This document shows positions 1-6,600 of a stretch of DNA of 10,097 nt, piece after piece (the first letter of the stretch is position 1; each line of letters begins with the position of its first letter). The stretch covers positions 1-10,097 of the forward strand of contig JABXGV010000289.1 of NCBI GenBank assembly GCA_016550485.1, written 5' to 3'. Source of the DNA: an archaeon. Its GTDB lineage: Archaea > Asgardarchaeota > Hermodarchaeia > Hermodarchaeales > Hermodarchaeaceae. Position numbers and translations under genes: made by a program. The notes beneath the pieces are model-generated. The model was not told the DNA's origin and did no database searches. It saw only the letters and a program-made list of their open reading frames with translations.

Positions 1-2502
1 GTTGGCAACGTACATGCCTCCAATGTATCCGAACTGGTCTGGACCACTTCCAAGCTTCCCCCAAGAGCGTAGGAGCTGCCCGTCTAAGGTGTATTGGTAG
101 AAGAGCGGGTCCCCCACATAATTCGAGGCAGTATAGAGAGTAGCGGTTGCGGGATCAATTGCAAGGCAGCTTAAAGAGGGAACATTCCAAGAGTCAATTA
201 ATGCACCAGCCATATTGAACCGCAAAATCCTACTAGAATTATACCCGTAGAGGGAGTTATCCCAGTAGCATAGGTCTTCAGCCTTTTCCATGGAGAGGGT
301 TTCAAACTGAGAACTGGTCAGGTTGAAGCTGTGAATCCCATATTGGGATTCGGGAAATGAATAATTCCAAGTTGAGAAATAGAGCATATCAGCAGCGTCA
401 AAGCAGAGACCGATGATCCGGTCATCCTCTATTGGTTCTGGGAAATCAAACCGCGAAGAACGTTCGTAGAGCTGTAGGATATCTTGCCCCCCCTGGTAGA
501 GGAAGCTGCTCGTCCACAAGGGGCGGTCGGGGGGGTCGGAGAGGAGGAGACTCTTCCATTCCTCATCTGTCAGGCGATTAGAGATAGGCTGGGCGAATTC
601 ATAATAGCTGAACACAAAGCCCACATAAACCAAGGCATCTTCACCAGGGGCCTGATGAATAACAAGAATTGGGTTGAACTTGCCGACCCCCTCCTCTAGT
701 GCTACACCATAATTGTAGTCGGTCCAGATGTCTGCAACCAGCATTGGTTCCTTGTCTGCGTATGCACCCGGACCGTCTCCAAATTCCAGCACACTTTCTA
801 TCTCCTCTGAGGTGAGGGGTATACCATCCAGGATTTTCTGAGCCATAACCTCATAGGCTACTAGCTCAGACAACAGATAGGTAAGTCGAGTATTCATCTG
901 CGCGGTTAACATTCCCAAATCAGCGAGGAGAGTCTGCAGTTGAGAGAACAGCTCATGGAGCTGATTATAGAACTCCGGAATAGGTTCTACCAAGGCCGAG
1001 CCTGAGGGTCCACCAGTTGCAGTTGAGCCACCTTTGGCATAGAGAATGTAGTCGTGGCGCAGCTGTGTGTATGAGGCAAGTGCGGTATTTAGTTTCTCAT
1101 CGAGCCAAGCTACTGTATTCATGAATTCAGGATAAGAGGAATTAAAAGGCCCGACAATACTTGAAAGGATGCCCAACCAGCTCATGTAGATACAGGAGGT
1201 CCAGTCCTCCTGAGTGTAGTTTTCAAGAACCTCTTGACGGAGACGAAGCAGTATATCCCTTATTCCTGGATATTCTGCAGTAACAATATCAAAGGCTCTT
1301 TCCGACCCCGCCATAGTGAACATCGACTCCATCGCTGTCGGTAAAAACCGATTCGTGTAGGGGAGTACGGTTTGTTGGTAGGCCTCACTATCAGGAATCC
1401 AACGTTCACCCATTACCTGAGAATATTTAGGCCAGTAATATAGATCACCAAAATCGACAGGGAGTATTTGAGGAATTGGGTATTCAGGTTTCGCAAACTC
1501 CTCTTGTAACAATGTAACAGCAGCTAGAGGCTCAAGCAGTTCTATTGTGAATCCTGCTCCAAAGACGACATCCACTGCCTGCTGTATTTGGGGTGGTGTG
1601 ACACTATCAGCGTATCCTGCAAATTCGCCCGTAATGTTGTAGAGGAGTTCCCACAAGGCAAACGTTGTACTGTCTCGAAGCGCTTCAGAGAGGAGGACCG
1701 CTTGACGTATGTGACGGAGCGTTAGCGCAGGATGCAGTTCGAAGGGTTCTTCTACAAGTAGAAAGATGCCACGTCCTAGCCATTTCATGCAGCGGAAATA
1801 ATCCTCCAGTCTGGGATTACCCGCGTAGTGTCCCCGTGGTTTGTACTGAGTATAATCCTCACCAGGAAAAAACTCAACAACACTGTGGGCATGAATCTTG
1901 TCAAGGTATTCCTGAACATCGGATTCAGCATAGGTGGGTACTGACCAAGTTTCATTCATTAAGCGGCAGGCTACTGAGAAATAGACCACATTTTCTAGGG
2001 CTGCTTCTGTTAGATTGGTAAGGCTGGGTGACAAGCCCTCGTAGGTGGAAATACTGAATTCTTGGAGGCGTTGTACGAGCTCCTCGACGTTATAGGTGAG
2101 ATTAGTAAGTTCAATTTGTTTGAGAATGTCTTCGTGAACGAGATGAAAAAGGTGGAGCCACGCATCAGTTGTAACGAACACCGGAAGCGAGGTATACCAG
2201 GCGAGATCGTGATATGCGGTCCCCACCTTTTCATACTCTATGTCACCAAGGACAACCATCCCATTCGCTAGGAGCTGATTTACCGCATCATCAGACAAGC
2301 CAAACCAATTCGTGATTTCAGCGAGATTGGTAGGGGTTGGGAAAGCAGCCTGTTTTGTTGGCGTGGGAACCTGTGAGTGAAAATACTTTGTATCCAAGAG
2401 ATTTGTTGAATTGAATCTAGGGAGACTACTATTTGTTATTCCCACGTAGTTGAAAACTAGTAAAAAAGCCCAGCAAGCTGCTAGTATCCGGCGGTAAATC
2501 AA
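1..2502 (-). CDS. Exported DUF3160 protein with C-terminal NHL-like beta-propeller, 3' end outside window
   Basis: An open frame of 834 codons runs without a stop from a TTG start to the window edge, so the C-terminus is missing. The N-terminus has two arginines (R4, R5) and then a hydrophobic stretch at residues 6-22, a signal peptide or membrane anchor, so the bulk should lie outside the membrane. Residues about 55-665 look like DUF3160, a family of unknown function; the clearest match is LPVFVTTDAWLHLFH (106-120), and a DRPLWTSSF segment near residue 660 resembles the end of such domains. From about residue 675 the sequence becomes short beta-rich repeats (for example IHSFNL, ILRFNM, FYQYTLDG) ending in GSGPDQF (818-824), typical of NHL/6-bladed propellers. 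The TTG start is chosen for its strong Shine-Dalgarno site and correctly placed TATA box. It is separated from the toroid gene by 155 bases and has its own promoter. The function is unknown; extracellular binding is an inference. Confidence 0.82.
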   Translation of the reverse strand, partial: MIYRRILAACWAFLLVFNYVGITNSSLPRFNSTNLLDTKYFHSQVPTPTKQAAFPTPTNLAEITNWFGLSDDAVNQLLANGMVVLGDIEYEKVGTAYHDLAWYTSLPVFVTTDAWLHLFHLVHEDILKQIELTNLTYNVEELVQRLQEFSISTYEGLSPSLTNLTEAALENVVYFSVACRLMNETWSVPTYAESDVQEYLDKIHAHSVVEFFPGEDYTQYKPRGHYAGNPRLEDYFRCMKWLGRGIFLLVEEPFELHPALTLRHIRQAVLLSEALRDSTTFALWELLYNITGEFAGYADSVTPPQIQQAVDVVFGAGFTIELLEPLAAVTLLQEEFAKPEYPIPQILPVDFGDLYYWPKYSQVMGERWIPDSEAYQQTVLPYTNRFLPTAMESMFTMAGSERAFDIVTAEYPGIRDILLRLRQEVLENYTQEDWTSCIYMSWLGILSSIVGPFNSSYPEFMNTVAWLDEKLNTALASYTQLRHDYILYAKGGSTATGGPSGSALVEPIPEFYNQLHELFSQLQTLLADLGMLTAQMNTRLTYLLSELVAYEVMAQKILDGIPLTSEEIESVLEFGDGPGAYADKEPMLVADIWTDYNYGVALEEGVGKFNPILVIHQAPGEDALVYVGFVFSYYEFAQPISNRLTDEEWKSLLLSDPPDRPLWTSSFLYQGGQDILQLYERSSRFDFPEPIEDDRIIGLCFDAADMLYFSTWNYSFPESQYGIHSFNLTSSQFETLSMEKAEDLCYWDNSLYGYNSSRILRFNMAGALIDSWNVPSLSCLAIDPATATLYTASNYVGDPLFYQYTLDGQLLRSWGKLGSGPDQFGYIGGMYVAN

Positions 2503-2511
2503 GATACCCTT

Positions 2512-2517
2512 ACCTCC
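2512..2517 (-). promoter_or_regulatory. Shine-Dalgarno site deciding the TTG start of the DUF3160 gene
   Basis: On the minus strand GGAGGT lies 9 bases before the TTG at 2502-2500. It is a near-complete match to the 16S rRNA tail. The next in-frame candidates, a GTG at codon 20 and an ATG at codon 82, would cut into the hydrophobic segment or the DUF3160 domain. Confidence 0.75.
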
Positions 2518-2542
2518 AAGCGTTACTATGGGCTGAGGTTTG

Positions 2543-2549
2543 TTTTATA
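2543..2549 (-). promoter_or_regulatory. Archaeal TATA box of the DUF3160 gene
   Basis: The minus strand reads CCTATAAAAC here, with TATAAAA centred 44 bases before the TTG start. Transcription would begin near 2520, giving a leader of about 18 bases that just includes the GGAGGT site. The geometry is what archaeal TBP/TFB promoters show. No start site has been mapped, so this rests on sequence and spacing. Confidence 0.65.
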
Positions 2550-2559
2550 GGCGCTTGTG

Positions 2560-2573
2560 GGTGTAAATACACC
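2560..2573. repeat. Perfect 14-bp inverted repeat, candidate operator
   Basis: GGTGTA-AA-TACACC has 6-bp arms and a 2-base centre. It sits 11-24 bases upstream of the TATA box on the transcribed side of the DUF3160 promoter, where a dimeric regulator could act on TBP/TFB recruitment. The remainder of the 2503-2657 gap shows no gene. A hairpin terminator role for the toroid gene is less likely because no T-tract follows on the minus strand. Confidence 0.45.
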
Positions 2574-2657
2574 TGTTGCATACCACCAAAACTACTGACT
2601 CGGACATCTAGTAGGGTTGGAGTATACTACTTAAAACAGAGTGTAGCCTCAGAACCT

Positions 2658-3686
2658 CTAGTACCGCCTTTTCCGCTTGGGATATGGTTTGAAAGGAGTT
2701 CGTGGTTCAAGACTTAACCAATCACCCTTCTCGTCTAGCTTGGAGAGGGAACGGAGTAGGTCAAAGGTGATCCAGCGTGATGCCTCTGGACGAGTAGGGT
2801 ATTCCCATAGCCCATAGGGCCCCTGTAGTTCTTTTACGAATTTCACGTTCTCTGCGACTCGATCGTCCTCTAGGGTGGCACCGATTCGCCAGCAGAGATC
2901 GAGGATTTGAGCAACATCGTAGCGTTTGAAGTAGGTGAAGCCACCCCGGAGCGGTTCCACACCGATGGTCCGTGCGACTTCGAAGCCGAGGGTGTGGGCT
3001 TGGCGGGTCTCGTGGGCGAGGAGGAGGTCAAGGCCGCGCCGTGCCGCTTCGCTGGTACGGCGTTTGGGATGGAGGGCAAAGGCAGCGAGTGCGGCTGTGG
3101 TGTTGGTGCGGCATCCCCATTTTGAATGGGCGAGTCGCCTATAGCCTGCTGGGAATACTGGCTTGCCTGCTTTTATCCCTGAGGGCCACCCCCCGTCAGG
3201 TAATTGTTTTTCGATGAGCCAATTATAGGCTTGTTCGGCTCGTCGGTCGGTTGCGTGACCGCAGGCTGCTAGACCCAGAAGGGGGAGAGCGGTCTGGATG
3301 GGGATCATCGTGTAGGACTGGACGCCGCCATCGAGTACTGTTCCGCCGGAGGGGAGTCCCCATGAGCCCTCCTGTTGCGAGAAGAGGTATTCAGCACCCC
3401 GTTTGACGGCAGGGTGTTCTGGACTCAGACCGAGGTAGCCCAGTCCCATTAGGGCCTGGGCGGTCATCCGTAGTTTGCCTAGGTGAGCCCCGCCGCCGAC
3501 ACCTTCCCGGAAGGAGCCGTCTGGTTCTTGTAAGGCAAGAAAGCTCTGAACCAAGGGATCCTGCTCGTGGATGGCTTGGAGCTCGCGGACCTCCTTGTCC
3601 TTCTTCGAACGGTTGAGCAAGTCCTTTAGGACGAGGAGTCGTAGGCTGGGTGAAGGTGATGCCAGGAGAATCGGTGCCCAAGTCAT
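2658..3686 (-). CDS. Terpenoid-cyclase-fold (prenyltransferase/squalene-oxidase repeat) protein, probably not a cyclase
   Basis: This 342-residue protein is built from alpha-hairpin repeats of the squalene-cyclase/prenyltransferase toroid type. QW-like repeat ends are visible at LQEPDGSF (52-59), QQEGSWGLP (104-112), QLPDGGWPSG (161-170) and LQGPYGLWEYP (287-297). The opening section, with PSPSLRLLVLKDLL (11-24) and a downstream EV pair, resembles a widespread family of solitary toroid proteins without known activity. I see no DxDD acid motif of squalene-hopene cyclases; EDD at 273-275 is not in that context. The tail is strongly basic (KRKRRY, 337-342). The ATG overlaps the stop of the UvrA-like gene as ATGA and has its own Shine-Dalgarno site, so the two are co-translated. 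There is no signal peptide, so it is cytoplasmic. A role as scaffold or partner of the UvrA-like ATPase is inferred from the coupling alone. Confidence 0.85.
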   Translation of the reverse strand: MTWAPILLASPSPSLRLLVLKDLLNRSKKDKEVRELQAIHEQDPLVQSFLALQEPDGSFREGVGGGAHLGKLRMTAQALMGLGYLGLSPEHPAVKRGAEYLFSQQEGSWGLPSGGTVLDGGVQSYTMIPIQTALPLLGLAACGHATDRRAEQAYNWLIEKQLPDGGWPSGIKAGKPVFPAGYRRLAHSKWGCRTNTTAALAAFALHPKRRTSEAARRGLDLLLAHETRQAHTLGFEVARTIGVEPLRGGFTYFKRYDVAQILDLCWRIGATLEDDRVAENVKFVKELQGPYGLWEYPTRPEASRWITFDLLRSLSKLDEKGDWLSLEPRTPFKPYPKRKRRY

Positions 3687-6600
3687 TTGCTCGCCTCCAA
3701 GAGTCCTCGTAGGTAGGGAGCCGTTGGTGTGTCCTTCTGGCTGACGGCTTCAGGTGTTCCAGTAGCTATCACTTTGCCGCCTTCAGGACCTCCGACTGGC
3801 CCCAGTTCGATAATCCAGTCACAGGCTGCCAGTAACTGGGGATGATGTTCCACTACTACGACGGTGTGCCCCTGCTCGGCGAGCCGGTGTAGTACCTTTG
3901 TGAGCTGCGCCACATCCTCCATGTGTAATCCAACGGTGGGTTCATCGAGGATGTAGAGGGTTTTAGTTTTGACCTTTTTCATCAGTTCCCCCGCTATCTT
4001 GAGGCGCTGGACTTCGCCACCTGACAGGGAAAAGGCTGGCTGGTGCCACACTAGGTAGCCTAGGCCCACCGAGCGGGCAAGCTCGAGGGGTTCTGCAATC
4101 TTTGGCTCATCGCAGAATAGCTTATAGGCTTTGTCGAGGGAGAGATGGTTGACCTCGGGTAGAGCCACCCCCTTTACCCGGATGTCCCAGGCCTCGGGAA
4201 GATACCCTGTGCCCTGGCAGGTTTCACACTCCAGATACGCATCGGGGAGAAAGCCCATCTCGATGCGTATTCGCCCCCGTCCCTTACATGCCTTACAGGA
4301 ACGGGTCAGGGTTTTTCGGTCAACACCGAGGGCTTGGGCGTCATCACTATCCGCGTAAATCTTCAGGAGATGCCTTTGAATCCCTAGGTATCGTGAAGGA
4401 CTTCCTATCCCTCGCCGCGTTTGATCCACAATGACTGTTCGGGCGGGGGCACTGCTTATCGAGTCATAGTCCAGCGGATCCATGGGTTCCATGGAAAAGG
4501 AGGAGGAGTGCGTTTTACGGACCTGTGCTCGACCGAGGGTATCAATCATAAGCGTGCTTTTTCCTGATCCTGATACGCCACACACCCCAACTAGGGTTCC
4601 TAGGGGGATTTTCACTGGTTCGCCTCGCAGGTTGTTTCCACGGGCACCTGTGATGGTCATCCAGCCCGTTGGTTGGCGTCGACTTCTTGTTAACTCGAAT
4701 CCGTGTTCCCTCCTTAACCACTGTCCAGTAGGGGTTTTCGCCTTGGTCAATTGTTGAGGTGTTCCTTTGAAGACCACTTTGCCGCCTGCTGCTCCAGCAC
4801 CGGGTCCCATATCAATCACATAGTCAGCGGCACGGATTAGTAACATGTCGTGTTCCACGACAATGACGGTGTTTCCTTCTTCGCGAAGCGAATTCAGGGC
4901 GTCTTTTAACGCTTCAAGTTCTGAAGGGTGCATACCTCGGGAGGGTTCATCCAGTAGTATTGTGAGGGAGGTTAACTCGCTTCCGAGGAGCCCTCCCAGC
5001 TTGATTCGCTGAGCTTCACCTGCTGAAAGCGTGCCCATGGGGCGGTTCAGATGTAGATAGCCTAGCCCTACTTGCTGGAGGAACCGCAGCCGACGCTTCG
5101 CAATGGTCAAGCTATTCCCAGCGAAGGGCTCATCTGGAGGGAGAGCCGGGACTTGTTCTAAGACTTCGGCTAGTTGTGTCAGGGGCATCTCACTCAGTTG
5201 GTGGAAGTTAAACCCACCAATGGTTACCGCAAGGTATTCAGGTTGGAGTCCTGCCCCTTTGCATTTTGGACAGGGCACATTATCCGTGTAGGTGCCTTGG
5301 ATATCCCAGTCTTTGACCCATCCAGCGTAGAAGCCCCTCCAGGTCCATGTGCTTTGCTTCATGGAGCCATCGGTTTTGCTCTGGTAGGTCCACGTGTAGC
5401 GGTGCCCATCGCCGAAGAGAAAGGCGTCTTGCGCCTCTTGGGACATCTCCTGCCAGGGGGTGGTCGTGGGGTCAAAGCCGTAGCGTTTGCCTATCTCGGC
5501 GATGATGGGTTGGTCCTTGCAGAGGTAGGTTTGAGGCCAATAGCCCGGGGAATACATAGCTCCCTTGCAGAGTGGCTTCTCAGGGTGGATGATGAGTTTG
5601 TCCGGTCGTGGAACCAGAACAGAGCCGATCCCTGTGCATTCCGGGCAGTTTGCCGCGTAGTTACTGGGGGAGAAGTGTCGAGCCTTCGCAATGGGTGCAT
5701 ACACACCGCATTTGGGGCATCTCCATTCTTTTTCTCGGACCATTTCTGCCGCACAGCGAAGACAGGTACGTTTTCCTATTCGTGCGAGTAGTATTCCGAG
5801 ATGATGGCTTAACTCACTGGCAATGCCGACTGATCCCCGCCGGGTAAACTGTGAGAGGGTGGACCAGGCGTGTTGTATGCGAAGACCGACGGTGAGAGTG
5901 ACACCTAGCCCCGTGATAGCATCCACGGGGGCTTCAGGACCCTCTCTTGTGCCCTGGCGTTCATACAGTGAGAGGGTTTCGAGGAAGCGGCGGCGGGCCT
6001 CTGCCTCTAACACGTTGTTCACAAGGCTTGATTTTCCGCTCCCTGACACCCCAGTCACTACCGTCAGCTTCCCTTTGGGAATGTCTACGCTCACACCTTG
6101 CAGGTTGTTTGCCCGGGCATTACGGATAGCGATGTGCGTCGAGGGGGTGGCAGCTGGGTGTTTCCTAGTCTTCCGTGGGCGGAGAGCCCCCTCCTCTTTC
6201 AGGGCCCGTCCTGTATGGGAGCCCTTCGCCTCCAATACGCCCTTAGGGAGTCCCATGTACAGAACCTGTCCGCCTGTTGGTCCGGCTCCTGGACCGAGAT
6301 CAATTATCCAGTCGGCGGCGCGTATCATGTCAGTATTATGCTCAACGATGAGAATGGTGGCTCCTGCTCTGACGAGCCGGTCCAGAACAGTCAGGAGGCC
6401 GTTGAGGTCTTGAGGGTGGAGGCCTGTACTTGGCTCATCGAGGACGATGAGGCGGTCTTGGAGCTTGTTTCGACCCAGAAACTTGGTGAGTTTGACGCGT
6501 TGGGCCTCACCTCCAGAAAGGGTTGGCGAGGTCTGACCGAGCGAGAGGTAGCCCAGCCCGACATCGAGTAAGGCCTTGAGGATGCGTTTGGCTGCTTGGC

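Noticed and set aside
529..535. Apparent frameshift in the DUF3160 gene at a run of seven G
   Set aside because: Recounting the run as seven bases restores one continuous frame reading DRPLWTSSF, so the gene is intact; my first reading had dropped one base.
2473..2484. Lipobox-like LAAC at residues 7-10 of the DUF3160 protein
   Set aside because: It comes at the beginning of the hydrophobic stretch rather than after it, so lipoprotein processing there is implausible.
2621..2628. 8-bp palindrome AGTATACT behind the toroid gene
   Set aside because: Too short and A/T-rich to interpret, without a T-tract or correct distance to a start codon.
2870..3217. Several overlapping short frames on both strands inside the toroid gene
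   Set aside because: Low-complexity Gly/Arg/Ala/Ser-rich shadows of the high-G+C toroid coding frame.
5174..6413. Long plus-strand open frames of 205 and 196 codons (5174-5791, 5823-6413)
   Set aside because: They lie wholly antisense to strongly conserved UvrA-like coding sequence and show no recognisable domain composition; they are shadows.
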